Assembly: GCF_016592155.1 (NCBI RefSeq)
Contig: NZ_AP024237.1
Span: forward strand, 1,674,001 to 1,738,000
Length of the DNA: 64,000 nucleotides
Direction: 5' to 3'
DNA from: Mycobacterium heckeshornense
Lineage (GTDB): Bacteria > Actinomycetota > Actinomycetes > Mycobacteriales > Mycobacteriaceae
How positions within the stretch are numbered: position 1 is the first letter of the stretch; every line of letters begins with the position of its first letter. Below are positions 16,470 through 25,774 of this stretch, one piece after another. The translations under genes and the position numbers were made by a program. The notes beneath the pieces are model-generated. The model searched no databases, was not told the origin of the DNA, and worked only from the letters and a program-made list of their open reading frames with translations.

Positions 16470-18055
16470 TGCGCGGTGTCGGTCCGGCTGATTTCGGGGT
16501 AGACCGCTTCAGTGTTGCGGCGGTACTTGATCGCCGCGCCCGGCAGTATCCGGACCGGGTGATGATGTCCATCGCCGGTACGCCGGTGACTTTCGAGCAG
16601 ATGCGACAGCGGTCTTGCGCGGCAGCGAGTGTTTTGAGCGACCTGGGTGTCAGCCGCGGCGATGGTGTGGCGTTGTATTGCGCGACCTGCCCGGAATGGG
16701 TCTACTTTTGGTTGGGTGCCGCGCGGATCGGCGCGGTGACTGCTGCCGTGAACGCCGCGAGCAAGGGTGACTTCTTGCTGCATGCGCTGCGGCTGTCGCA
16801 GGCGAAGGTGATCATCACCGATCCCGGGCATCGGCCACGCATTGACGACGTGGCCGCCCAGCTGGATACGTTGCGCCACGTCGTGGAGAAAGGGGATTCG
16901 CTTGATCACCAGCTGACCCGGGCAGCCGCTCGTCCGGTCCCCGACACTCCGGTAGATATCGGGGATGTGGGATCGCTGTTTTTCACATCGGGCACGACAG
17001 GGCCGTCGAAAGCGGTCGCCACCACCTGGCATTACCTGTTCACCGTGGCCGCCAACGCGGCCGCCGCGTGGGAGTTTGCTCCTGGCGAGGTGCTCTGGAC
17101 CGCGATGCCTCTCTTTCATATCACCGCGGCACCAACGGTGCTAGCGCCCATGCTGGTCGGCGGGACGACGGTGCTGGCGGGCGCGTTTCATCCCGGCGAG
17201 GTTTGCGATGAGATACGCGCTTGCGGCGCAGCGGGATTCGTGGGTGCTGGCGCAATGGTCTCGATGCTGTGGAACCAGCCTGTCGATCCCCGCGATGCCA
17301 GGTTGCCGCTGCGCTTCATCTCGGCCGCGCCCATCGATGCCGGAATCTACCGCGACATCGAGAAGCGTTTCCAGTGCCGAATCGTCACTATGTATGGCCT
17401 GACGGAGGCCTTCCCGATCACCGTCAAAGGCATCGCTGAGGAAGGCGTTCCCGGAACGTCGGGTCGGCCCAGCCCGAGTTTCGACGTCCGCATCATCGAC
17501 GCCGACGGGAACCCGCTGCCGCCGGGAAAGGCGGGCGAAATCGCTTGCCGTGCCAAGTACCCGCATGTGATGAGTGAAGGCTACGTCGTGCCCGACACAG
17601 ACGAATCAGGCCTGCGAATCGAGCGGCACCCGCGGTGGTTCCGAACCGGGGACCTTGGAATGCTCGACGGCGAAGGCAATCTGACTTATCTTGACCGGAT
17701 CAAAGATTCGCTGCGCAGGCGGGGCGAGAATATCTCCTCGGTCGAAGTGGAGAGCATCGTCATGCGCCACCCGGCTGTGGTCGAGGCGGCAATAGTCGGT
17801 GTGCCAAGTGAATTGGGCGAGGACGACATCCTGCTGTTTGTCACGGTGCGTCCCGAGGCCACGCTGGACTGCGCCGAGCTGCTCGACTTCTGCGCTGACC
17901 GGATGCCGTACTTCTGTGTACCGCGATATGTCGAGATCGTGAACGATCTGCCAAAAACCGTCATCGGCCGGGTGCGCAAGGATATTCTTCGCGCCCGAGG
18001 TGTCGGTCCGCGGGCATGGGACCGGGAAAGCCACGGGTACATCGTCAGTCGTTGA
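16469..18055 (+). CDS. ATP-dependent acyl-CoA synthetase (AMP-binding, FadD/CaiC-like)
   Basis: 528 residues. Adenylation motifs: LFFTSGTTGPSKAV (about 170-183), MYGLTEAF (about 310), WFRTGDLGMLD (about 390), RIKDSLRRRGENISSVEVE (about 410). It activates a carboxylic acid to acyl-AMP and then the CoA thioester. In the A10 motif the usual catalytic Lys of the PKTxxGK pattern is Arg (LPKTVIGRVRKDIL); the Lys three residues later may stand in, or activity may differ. The start overlaps the Rieske oxygenase stop, and the SnoaL-like gene follows after 22 bases, so this is one operon. Confidence 0.9.
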   Translation: MRGVGPADFGVDRFSVAAVLDRRARQYPDRVMMSIAGTPVTFEQMRQRSCAAASVLSDLGVSRGDGVALYCATCPEWVYFWLGAARIGAVTAAVNAASKGDFLLHALRLSQAKVIITDPGHRPRIDDVAAQLDTLRHVVEKGDSLDHQLTRAAARPVPDTPVDIGDVGSLFFTSGTTGPSKAVATTWHYLFTVAANAAAAWEFAPGEVLWTAMPLFHITAAPTVLAPMLVGGTTVLAGAFHPGEVCDEIRACGAAGFVGAGAMVSMLWNQPVDPRDARLPLRFISAAPIDAGIYRDIEKRFQCRIVTMYGLTEAFPITVKGIAEEGVPGTSGRPSPSFDVRIIDADGNPLPPGKAGEIACRAKYPHVMSEGYVVPDTDESGLRIERHPRWFRTGDLGMLDGEGNLTYLDRIKDSLRRRGENISSVEVESIVMRHPAVVEAAIVGVPSELGEDDILLFVTVRPEATLDCAELLDFCADRMPYFCVPRYVEIVNDLPKTVIGRVRKDILRARGVGPRAWDRESHGYIVSR

Positions 18056-18077
18056 CCTGAGATTAAAGAGAGCCATT

Positions 18078-18506
18078 ATGACCATGACGTATCAGCAGGA
18101 ATACCTGCTCAACGCCGCGACGGGGCGTGCGGCGATCCTGGATCTCACTGCCAGGCACAACCGGTTTTACTCCGAGGGCGACCGCGACCGGTGGATTGCG
18201 ACGTTTCGCCATTCCGGTGCCACCTTTACCCGTGACGGTGAAGTATTCACCGATCTGCGCGCCGCGTTCGACGGCGACGGTAAACAGCGACTGGTCACCG
18301 TCGACCACGAGATCAGCGTCGACGGTATCAACGCGACCCAGCATTGCGTAGCCATGCTTTTCAGCATCGACAGGGTCGGCGTCACCACGCTGAGGGCCAC
18401 CGGAGTTTATCGAGACCAGCTGATCTATGAGCGCGGTGGCTGGTATTTCAAATCCCGCGAGCTGCATTGGGATTCATCGCCCAGTCGGCATCCGCTCATG
18501 ATGTGA
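18078..18506 (+). CDS. SnoaL/NTF2-like protein
   Basis: 142 residues from ATG 18078, which has AAAGAGAG upstream; the longer open frame starting at 18000 overlaps the ligase gene and is not believed. The pattern LTARHNRFYSEGDRDRWIATF, then HEISVDGINATQHCVAML and a C-terminal GGWYFKSRELHW is typical of the cone-shaped NTF2-like fold (SnoaL, ketosteroid isomerase, polyketide cyclase). It may be an isomerase, dehydratase or hydroxylase accessory; no catalytic residue can be assigned with confidence. Stop and next start overlap (TGATGG). Confidence 0.75.
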   Translation: MTMTYQQEYLLNAATGRAAILDLTARHNRFYSEGDRDRWIATFRHSGATFTRDGEVFTDLRAAFDGDGKQRLVTVDHEISVDGINATQHCVAMLFSIDRVGVTTLRATGVYRDQLIYERGGWYFKSRELHWDSSPSRHPLMM

Positions 18507-19030
18507 TGGATGTCCGCAACAAACTGGCCTTTGGCAGCTACCAGGATGCGCTGCGGATGGTCGGAGAGGCCACCGAGCCGCGAACCGCGGGCACGGTGGT
18601 TAGCGCCGCGCGCATCCAGATGTTCGCTGCGTTGATTCGCGACGGCAATCCGTCATACTGGGACGCCGAATTCGCCGCGAAGACCTGGGGAGGTCTACTG
18701 GCACCACCCGCCCTGCTGATGGGGTGGCTGATACCACCACCGTGGCTGCCGACCGGTGAACCGCGGCGGGTGTCGATCGCCCTGCGGGTGCCGTTGCCCG
18801 GCACGACATTTGTCAACGCCGCGAACGAGGCCGAGTTCCCGTTGCCGATCGTTGAAGGGGACCGGCTCACCGTCGTCGAAGAGGTGGTGTCGGTGTCACC
18901 GGAAAAGCGGACTCGCCTGGGCGTCGGCCACTTCGTCGAGACGCTCGAGACATATAGCCGCCAGGACGGCGCCGTAGTGGCAACCAACCGAAACACCTTG
19001 TTCCGCTTCACTCCTGAAGCAATCAGGTAA
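18506..19030 (+). CDS. MaoC-like hydratase/dehydratase subunit (FAS1-dehydratase N-terminal type)
   Basis: 174 residues from ATG 18506, which overlaps the stop of the SnoaL-like gene. It reads VVSAARIQMFAALIRDGNPSYW, then FAAKTWGGLLAPPALLMGWL, the hot-dog helix and strand of the MaoC N-terminal type; a histidine hydratase motif is not apparent. Together with the next gene it resembles two-subunit enoyl-CoA hydratases such as ChsH1-ChsH2 for steroid side chains, in which only one chain carries the full catalytic motif. The assignment as a heterodimer is inferred from adjacency. Confidence 0.75.
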   Translation: MDVRNKLAFGSYQDALRMVGEATEPRTAGTVVSAARIQMFAALIRDGNPSYWDAEFAAKTWGGLLAPPALLMGWLIPPPWLPTGEPRRVSIALRVPLPGTTFVNAANEAEFPLPIVEGDRLTVVEEVVSVSPEKRTRLGVGHFVETLETYSRQDGAVVATNRNTLFRFTPEAIR

Positions 19031-19039
19031 AGGGGCCGC

Positions 19040-19477
19040 ATGACGGTGGACTGGCAAAAGCTCAGCGTTCCTGTTGATCTGCCGCAACTGGTCGACGACA
19101 TCGACTACCAACGGGTGGTGATGAACGCGGGAGCGACGTGGGACTACTTTCCCGGCCACTTCGACCCCGGTTATGCTCAAAGTCAAGGTCACCCAACTAT
19201 CTTCGTCAACACCATGCATCTGGCCGGCTTCGCCGACCGTGTCGCGACTGACTGGGCCGGACCGCATTGCCGGGTGGTGCGACGCAAGATGACGCTGGCC
19301 GGCTCCATTTACGCCGGCGACACCCTGGTGGCGCGCGGACGCACGGTCGCCAAGCGGTGCGACACGTCCGTCGACCCGCCCCGCTATCTCGTCGACCTGC
19401 GGATTGACCTGACCAACCAGCGCGGCGAGCTGTGCTGCCCGGTCGAGCTCACCCTGGAGCTACCCGCTGCGCAGTGA
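19040..19477 (+). CDS. MaoC-like hydratase/dehydratase, second subunit
   Basis: 145 residues from ATG 19040, which follows AAAGGGGCCGC as ribosome site. Contains WDYFPGHFDPGYAQSQGHPTIF and VNTMHLAGFADRVATDW, with D and H residues in the place of the hot-dog hydratase motif, and AGSIYAGDTLVARGRTVA, the conserved strand after it. It is the last gene of the operon that begins with the KshA-like oxygenase. Likely partner of the 174-residue subunit before it. Confidence 0.8.
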   Translation: MTVDWQKLSVPVDLPQLVDDIDYQRVVMNAGATWDYFPGHFDPGYAQSQGHPTIFVNTMHLAGFADRVATDWAGPHCRVVRRKMTLAGSIYAGDTLVARGRTVAKRCDTSVDPPRYLVDLRIDLTNQRGELCCPVELTLELPAAQ

Positions 19478-19614
19478 GGCGGCATCGGCATGTTCCGTGG
19501 CGTTGTGCTCGGTTCCTGCCGGGGGGTGTGGGCGCTCAACGAAAGGCCAGGACAAAGTTGTTGTCGGCCGCGGCGATCATCGCGGGATACCTGTCGCCAT
19601 CGTGGTATTAGACG

Positions 19615-19996
19615 CTAAAAACCACGCCAATGGTAATTGGCGGCGGTTTTGTCGCCGAGAACCAGGGCGTTGATGGCGGCCAGCAGCTGCCAATTGCCAA
19701 CTTCGTGGAGTTCGACTTCCTCCTCGTAGCTCTTTAGGACACGGTCGGCGGTTTTGCTGAGCTCCTGGCTCAGCACGTCGATTTCGGAGTCGAGCCCCCG
19801 GTGTGGCGGAAGGCGGCTTTAGTCAGCGTGTGCGCGATTCGGGGCAGCCCGTCGCGCCAGTGGGTGGCCTGACCAAGTTCCCAACCAAACTCGTCGATTT
19901 CGGGGGCGCGCCACGGTCTCGGCTAGGTTGGCACCGGTTCGTCTTCGTCTGGGATTTGGTGTATCGGGGTGCAGCTGGCGGTGACGGTGACTTCAC
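19615..19996 (-). pseudogene. Broken reading frame cut off by the insertion sequence, family unknown
   Basis: On the minus strand, protein-like sequence runs into the IS: VTVTASCTPIHQIPDEDEP, an in-frame TAG, then APEIDEFGWELGQATHWRDG and LPRIAHTLTKAAFRHTG, a frameshift, and finally DVLSQELSKTADRVLKSYEE and VELHEVGNWQLLAAINALVL, ending at the TAG at 19615. The consistent composition over two frames indicates a decayed gene whose 5' end is at or lost beyond the IS boundary at 19997. I do not recognise the family. It could be the remains of a small protein of a neighbouring DUF1023 locus, but nothing proves this. Confidence 0.5.
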
Positions 19997-21998
19997 CTAG
20001 CCCGAAGTTGCGGCGGTTTGTCGGTCGGATTTACTGATTGAGCTGGTGTTTTGTTGATTTGTCGGGTCGGTTGTTCTGGCTACGCCACTTGGAGGGGATG
20101 GGGGTCTTGATGAGTTCGAAGGCGCGGCGCTGTTCGGGGGTGGATTCGGCCAGGGTGGGCACGGTGGTGTTGGTGCCGTGGTAGCGAATGTCGTTGCGGG
20201 TCAGGGTCGCCAGGTGGGTGAGCAGGCCGCGGAAGCTGCGCAGCGCGGTGCCGTCGGGGGCGTGGCGGGTGGCGGCTTTGGTTTGGGCAGCTTGGGAGCG
20301 TTGGGCCGGTGCGACGGGGTTGGCGCGTAGGGGTGGGTGTTCGTCGGTGAAGGTCAGCGGCGCCCAGGCCTGGCGCAGGTGCCAGGTCACATAGCAGGCC
20401 AGCATGCAGATCAACACGTGGGCTTTGACCCGTTCGGTGAGCCGGTGGCGGATGGGTCGTAGGTCGAGGTCGTCGGTTTTGATGCTGCGGAAGTCGCGTT
20501 CGACGTGGGCCAAGTTCTTGTAGCCGACGACCACGCCTGGGGCGTTGAGGTCGGTGGCGGGCACGCTGGTGCGTAGCACGTAGATGCCATCGAGGGCGGT
20601 TTCGGTGTCGATGCCGGCCTGGTTGCGGTGGTAGGTGAGGCTGGTGTCGGTGATGGTGCGCTCAAAGTGCTTGCCCATCTTGTATTTATCGATGATTTTG
20701 CCGACGGCTTCCCCGATGCGGCCGGCTCCGGTCAGCCGGCCGGCAGCCACCCGTTCGGCGATGGCGCCCAGGTCGATCTCGGTGGCGGCCAGCAGGGCGG
20801 CGCGTTTGCGGGCGCGTTGGGCGGCCAGGGCGGGGTTGCGGCAGGCGATGAGCCGTTCGCCGGGATAGTCGGGGTGGGTGATTTCGGCGAGGTCCTGGGT
20901 ATCGAACAAGCTCATCTGCAGCGGCCCGTCATCGGCGGCCAGCACGGCGATCTGGGGGGCGCGCAGCGCGGTGAGCCATCCGAAACCAGTTGCGGTGTCT
21001 GGGTTGTCATTGAGTTCACGGATTGCGTCGATACGCGCGGAGGTGATCATGCCGCGATCACCGACCAGCACCAACCGATCAAGCCCGAATTGGGTGCGCA
21101 CCACCTCGACGATGTCGGTGAAGGCGACCGGGTCGGCGGTGTTACCGGCAAACACCCGCACCGCCACCGGGCGGCCGGCTGGATCGGTGAGGATGCCGTA
21201 TTCGATTTGCGGTAGCCCTTTTTTACCGTCCCTCGAATACCCGCGCGAGGCCAGCTCGCAACACCGTCCGGTCATCCAGGCACTGGTCAGATCAAACAAC
21301 GCCATCCGCGAGGGATTAGCCTGTGGCCCTAAGTGTTTGGCAGCCAGCTTCTTTTCGATCGTGTCTTGCCGGTCGGCCAGCCAGTCCATCGCAGCGTAGA
21401 TCTCGTCGGTGGATGCGGTGGCCACATCCAGATCGACCCCCACGGTGGAATCGGCCCACGAGGCCAGCGTGGACAGCTTGGAGGCCGGTTGGATCACCCG
21501 GGAGATGATCAGCGCGAACACCAGATCCCTCGACCGGCACGCCGGCCCCAACAACGCCGGAAACCCCAACTGGCGGGCCATCGCAGCTACCGCCGCCACA
21601 TCCCCATGCGGCAGTGACCGGGTGATCGTGAACTCAGACCCGGCCGGCACCAGCACCTGGCCCTTGAGCGTGCCCTCAACCGCGGCGATCACGTCGGCGG
21701 GCAGCTTGGACAGGTTCGCCAGCGTCTCGTGGCGGACTTTCTTGCCGTCTCGATAGGTGCGGCGCACCAGGACCGACTCATAGCGGCGAACGTTGCCCGC
21801 CTTGTCCACATACTTGCTCGGTGTTCGGGCTACGTGCATCCGCGCTGGCTTCGCCACCACTCAATGGTAATAGATCAACTCAAGCATATTGTGAATCGAC
21901 ACACGATATTCACTGGCTACATTATCAATCCGCAAACCGACAGAATCTGAGCTCAGCCGTAGATTCCGTCTACCTCACTTGCCGCAACTTCGGCCTAG
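19997..21998. mobile_element. IS1634-family insertion sequence, complete
   Basis: A 2.0-kb element bounded by imperfect inverted repeats: left 19997-20016 (CTAGCCCGAAGTTGCGGCGG), right 21979-21998, which read in reverse complement is CTAGGCCGAAGTTGCGGCAA. It encodes one transposase on the minus strand. Flanking bases (CTTCAC left, CAACGC right) show no direct repeat, so the target duplication has been lost or the flanks rearranged. Confidence 0.8.
20031..21839 (-). CDS. IS1634-like (IS4 superfamily) transposase
   Basis: About 602 residues from ATG 21839 (MHVARTPSKYVDKAGN). The DDE catalytic triad can be placed: first Asp in ALFDLTSAWM, second in LVLVGDRGMITSARID, Glu in LAHVERDFRSIKTDDLDLRP, with the helix VKAHVLICMLACYV after it as in IS1634/IS1549 elements. 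No stop or frameshift interrupts the gene, so it may be active. The stop codon lies about 15 bases from the inner edge of the left inverted repeat. Confidence 0.92.
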   Translation of the reverse strand: MHVARTPSKYVDKAGNVRRYESVLVRRTYRDGKKVRHETLANLSKLPADVIAAVEGTLKGQVLVPAGSEFTITRSLPHGDVAAVAAMARQLGFPALLGPACRSRDLVFALIISRVIQPASKLSTLASWADSTVGVDLDVATASTDEIYAAMDWLADRQDTIEKKLAAKHLGPQANPSRMALFDLTSAWMTGRCCELASRGYSRDGKKGLPQIEYGILTDPAGRPVAVRVFAGNTADPVAFTDIVEVVRTQFGLDRLVLVGDRGMITSARIDAIRELNDNPDTATGFGWLTALRAPQIAVLAADDGPLQMSLFDTQDLAEITHPDYPGERLIACRNPALAAQRARKRAALLAATEIDLGAIAERVAAGRLTGAGRIGEAVGKIIDKYKMGKHFERTITDTSLTYHRNQAGIDTETALDGIYVLRTSVPATDLNAPGVVVGYKNLAHVERDFRSIKTDDLDLRPIRHRLTERVKAHVLICMLACYVTWHLRQAWAPLTFTDEHPPLRANPVAPAQRSQAAQTKAATRHAPDGTALRSFRGLLTHLATLTRNDIRYHGTNTTVPTLAESTPEQRRAFELIKTPIPSKWRSQNNRPDKSTKHQLNQ

Positions 21999-22345
21999 CA
22001 ACGCTTCCAGGTCGCCACGGCGCCGCGCGGGTGACGAGCGGCCAACGCGACGTCGAGCGGAAGGCCCTCATCCCCACACGACTGTCGCTGATATGGGACT
22101 GAACTGGGTTTCCAGGTGGTCGGTCGTCAGGACGCTCGCGCTCATCGCCGTGAGAAACGTTGCTTTGGGCCCCACTAGCGACGAAGCGGCGATCGCAGTA
22201 CCACATCCACCCAGGCATCCCACACCACGAGGAAGGGGTGGCTACGGCTTACAACGCGAAATCGTTGACCGCGCTCAAGCATCCGAACCATAGCGGCTCT
22301 TGGTAATTCAGGGTTGATTTCGACCCGAAAACAACTTTGGAACCA
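21999..22345. other. Stretch without a recognisable gene
   Basis: About 350 bases between the right end of the insertion sequence and the frameshifted secreted-protein gene. Short open frames on both strands have no protein-like pattern. I see no RNA gene, repeat or clear continuation of the gene broken on the left of the IS. Confidence 0.5.
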
Positions 22346-22899
22346 TCATTTTAGCTGATCAGCGGGTATTGGCTCGGGTACGGTGTTTTCTTTTGTCGTC
22401 ATGTCGCGGCACTCGCCGTAGATGGTTACCGACCCACCGAAGTTCTGGACCGGCGAGTATGCATCAAACACCGCGGTGACGCCCTGCTTGCTGACGGCGG
22501 GGGCATGCGTGTGGAAGTCGCCCGGATCGGTCCAGCCCTGTTGTTTAAGCACTGCCAGCATCCGCTGGATCTCGGCCCGCGACTCCTCGAGCGTCGGGGC
22601 GTGGTCGTAGGCTATACCGACTACTCCCCGGAAAGGCGCCACGGCCTGGTCATTGCAGGATTCACGGCTGAAGTGCGCTGAGACGCCCTTGAGGCCAAGA
22701 ATCCTGACGATGTCGCGGGCCGCGTTCACGACCTGCGCTCGCGATTCTTCTGGAGTCATCGGATGAGCCACTCCCGCACTGAAATTCCTCACCATGCTGC
22801 AGGAAGCGCAACGGCCAGTACCGTCGCGGCGGCACAGACGATAGCCGAACGCCAGCTAGCCGTGCCGATCCGTTTCAAAGCCTCGACGAATTTGGTCAA
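22346..22899 (-). pseudogene. Small secreted protein with a frameshift after the signal peptide
   Basis: A TTG at 22899 overlaps the stop of the DUF1023 gene (TTGA) and begins LTKFVEALKRIGTASWRSAI followed by VCAAATVLAVALPAAW, a good signal peptide or membrane anchor; a TGA follows. The mature part continues in another frame from about 22795: GVAHPMTPEESRAQVVNAAR, then MLAVLKQQGWTDPGDFHTHA and VTIYGECRDMTT, ending at 22346. One base lost or gained near 22795 would restore a single protein of about 180 residues. I know such proteins as conserved, often lipoprotein-like partners of mycobacterial DUF1023 hydrolases; their function is unknown. Could also be a sequencing error. Confidence 0.6.
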
Positions 22900-24040
22900 T
22901 GAGCGTGACCGCCTGTTCCTGGTCGAATAGTTTCCGGGTCGATGTCATCGGGAAGCCAGTACGCGCCGCGGTGCGGTGCAGTCATATGGTCGTGCTCAAG
23001 CGCGTCACCGTGACCGGACATGATGTCCCCCATGCTGAATAACGACTCGCTTCCAGGGGTGAAGTATGAGCTGTGGTCCTTCCACGGCCACGTCGCGCCC
23101 GGGACTTCGGCCTTAAACCGGGTCGAGCCGTAACCTTCCACGGAAGGGTCGTTACCGAGCCCGATCGTGACCCCGGTCCCCGGCACATGTTCCTGGACGC
23201 CGCCGAGATGGGTGACCGGATCAGACGACGCCGCGCCCACATACACATGGCCGCCTTGCGGCAGGTGAAAGTCGTTGGCGCTGTGGGCTAAGTCAGTTCC
23301 GGGGGGCCGACGAGCACCACGTCATTGGCACGCATTCCCGAGCTGGCCGCAGCGTCAGCCACCGTCGTCGAGCCGTAGGAATGGCCGATCACGGTCACGT
23401 GTGAGGTGCCCTGGTGGGTTACCGCTAAAGCATTGACGTCAGTGGCCAGCAGGCTACCTCCCGCTCGCGCCAAGGAGGTTTGTCCCACCTGGAGATCGGT
23501 CAGGCTGTCCGGAGCGTGATATCCCATCCAGACCAGGACCGAATCTGTCCTGCTGGGGTCAGCGTGGCGTGCCTCGTTGTAGAGGTTCCGGCCGTCCGTA
23601 TGGCTTAAATAGCCATCGCGGACGCTGCTGCCGGTTCCCGGAACCAGCACCGTTGTGTTGTCGGCTTTATCGGGGTTGCCGATGGCGATGGCCTCTCGGC
23701 CACGTCCTTCGAACGCCTCGGGGTCATACGTTTGCAAGAACACAGGGTTCTTGGTGCCATCGGGATTGGTGCCGTCGATCGTGAGTCCCTTCTGCGTCTG
23801 TATCGCATTGTTGTAGCGGGTGATCGCCGTCCGTGTCTTCTCGCCGTCAACGCTCCCATTAGCCAGCGCGCGTTGCTGGCAGTTTGCCACACCGGCGGTA
23901 TCGATACTGTCTGGACGACGGTTAGGACCTGCTCAATACGCGCGCTTTGGACAAGTCCGAATTCGGAGCGGGAAACGCCGTTGACGGAAGCTTTGACCAG
24001 ACTGACATGCGCTAGGGCGGCGTCACGTTGAGCTTGGGGA
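22896..24040 (-). pseudogene. DUF1023 alpha/beta-hydrolase, frameshifted at two places and 5'-truncated
   Basis: Three frames on the minus strand give one protein: AALAHVSLVKASVNGVSRSE to about 23905; then IDTAGVANCQQRALANGSVD, TTVLVPGTGSSVRDGYLSH, SVLVWMGYHAPDSL and the nucleophile elbow VTVIGHSYGSTTVADAA, up to VVLVGPP at about 23292; then, after loss of one G in a G run, GTDLAHSANDFHLPQGGHVY and SSDPVTHLGG to the stop at 22896. This is the DUF1023 fold with catalytic Ser in GHSYGS. The N-terminal region normally present upstream is not found before the aldehyde dehydrogenase gene. The gene is probably non-functional. Confidence 0.75.
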
Positions 24041-24242
24041 GCCGGCGGTTGATGCCGCGTGCGGCCGCGCCGTGACACTCTGCCGGTCGCAAGTGTGGTC
24101 GTCTGATGTGGAGCAAAACATCCCGGCTCCCTGCGTGAGGTTGTGGTCAGGCTAATCACGCAAGTGGCCACTTTCAATTCGGTGCGCAGCCCACGCGGTG
24201 CAATGGCCGCGCCGAGAGTTGCGGTGACTCGAATGCACTCCA

Positions 24243-25721
24243 TCAACCAGGCAGCGGCGGCAGCGCGCCGTTGCTGACCACCGCCTGCAGCTCGACGTAT
24301 TCGCTCAGCCCCTCCGGGCCGAACTCGCGGCCGATCCCGGACTGCTTGAAACCGCCGAACGGGATCCCGATGTCGAGCATGTACATGTTGATGCCGTATG
24401 TACCGGTGCGCACGCCGGCCGCGATCTCGAGGCCATGCGCGACGTCGGCGGTCCACACCGACCCGGCCAGCCCATAGTCGCTGTCGTTGGCGATGCGGAC
24501 AGCGTCCTGCTCGTCCTTATAGGTGAGCACGGTCAAGACCGGGCCGAAGATCTCTTCGCGCGCGATGCGCATGTCGTTGCTGGCATCGGTGAACAGGGTC
24601 GGGCGTACATACCAGCCGCGGTCAATCGGCGGATCGCCGCCGCCGAGCACCATGCGGGCGCCTTCGGCCACCCCGCGGCGGATATAGTCCTGCACCCGAC
24701 GTTGTTGGCGTTGAGCGACCAAGGGTCCGACGTCGGTTGCCTCGTCGGCAGGATCGCCGACACGCAAGCCCGCCATCATGTCGGCGAGCGCGTCGACGAC
24801 CTCGTCGTGACGGCGCTCGCTGACCAGGATGCGCGTCTGGGCCACACACGCCTGCCCGTTGTTCATCAGGCTGGCCGTCTTTAACCCGGTGACCGTCGTG
24901 TCGATGTCGGCGTCGTCGAGAATGATCGCCGCCGACTTGCCGCCCAGCTCCAGGCTTACCCGCTTGAGCTTCTCGCCGCAGATTGCGGCGATACGGCGCC
25001 CGGTGGCGCTGGACCCGGTGAAGGCGATCTTGTCCACGCCGGGATGGCCCACCAGGCACTCCCCGACGTCGCGGCCCCCCGGCAGGATCGACACCACACC
25101 CTCCGGTAGGTCGACCTTTTCCAGCATTTCGGCCAACCACAATGCGTCCAAGGGTGTTTCGGGTGCCGGTTTGACGACCACGGTGCAGCCGGCGATCAGC
25201 GCCGGGATCAGTTTCGGCATGATGAGGAACTGGGGCACATTCCACGGCACGATCGCACCCACCACGCCGACCGGCGCCTTGCGCAGGTGTACCTCACCGA
25301 GCACGCCCTGCCGCCGCTCCTCCCATGAGAACTCCCGGCCGGTGGCCAGGGCCAGCTGCATCATGTGGGCCGCACCGGCCGCCTGGCCCATGCGGGAGAA
25401 ACTGCGCGGTGACCCCATTTCCGCGGTGATCAGGTCGGCCATCTCGTCAATGTGGCCGGCGTAGATTGCGGCCAGTTTCTCGACCTTTTCCATACGTTCC
25501 TGCGGCGTTAGCCGGGGCCACGGCCCGTCGTCAAAGGCCCGTCGCGCGGCGGTAACCGCAGCATCGACGTCCTCGGGGCCGGCTTCCGGGCACTCGCCGA
25601 CCGGCTGTTCGGAATGCGGCGAGACCACCGTGAGTCGACGGCCTGTGGCGGGTTTTCGCCAGCGTCCTGCGATGAACAGTTCGTCATACCACCGGTGGCC
25701 GGGATCGGTCATCGGCACCAC
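24243..25721 (-). CDS. Aldehyde dehydrogenase (NAD-dependent, ALDH superfamily)
   Basis: 492 residues. Catalytic residues: N161 (IVPWNVPQF), K184 (VVVKPAPETP), E258 (VSLELGGKSA) and the nucleophile C292 (NNGQACVAQTRI); EEIFGPVL and GGFKQSGIGREFG near the C-terminus complete the family pattern. It oxidises an aldehyde to the acid with NAD(P). In context it could act after a P450 or a dehydrogenase has made a side-chain aldehyde. Start ATG 25721, or ATG 25712 (MTDPGHRW). It is divergent from the CrtC-like gene, and copy 3 of the shared A/T motif lies between them. Confidence 0.93.
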   Translation of the reverse strand: MVPMTDPGHRWYDELFIAGRWRKPATGRRLTVVSPHSEQPVGECPEAGPEDVDAAVTAARRAFDDGPWPRLTPQERMEKVEKLAAIYAGHIDEMADLITAEMGSPRSFSRMGQAAGAAHMMQLALATGREFSWEERRQGVLGEVHLRKAPVGVVGAIVPWNVPQFLIMPKLIPALIAGCTVVVKPAPETPLDALWLAEMLEKVDLPEGVVSILPGGRDVGECLVGHPGVDKIAFTGSSATGRRIAAICGEKLKRVSLELGGKSAAIILDDADIDTTVTGLKTASLMNNGQACVAQTRILVSERRHDEVVDALADMMAGLRVGDPADEATDVGPLVAQRQQRRVQDYIRRGVAEGARMVLGGGDPPIDRGWYVRPTLFTDASNDMRIAREEIFGPVLTVLTYKDEQDAVRIANDSDYGLAGSVWTADVAHGLEIAAGVRTGTYGINMYMLDIGIPFGGFKQSGIGREFGPEGLSEYVELQAVVSNGALPPLPG

Positions 25722-25750
25722 CTCGAGTAAGGATTCGGCTAATGATGCTA

Positions 25751-25760
25751 ATATAGTAAA
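25751..25760. promoter_or_regulatory. Shared A/T-rich motif, copy 3 (ATATAGTAAA)
   Basis: Nine of ten bases match copies 1 and 2. The site is in the 53-base gap between divergent genes (aldehyde dehydrogenase and CrtC-like protein), so one bound regulator could control both. Confidence 0.45.
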
Positions 25761-25774
25761 AAAGCGAGGCCGAT

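Noticed and set aside
21970..22293. Short open frames on both strands to the right of the insertion sequence
   Set aside because: Arg/Pro/Ala-rich, no pattern, no ribosome site; treated as non-coding.
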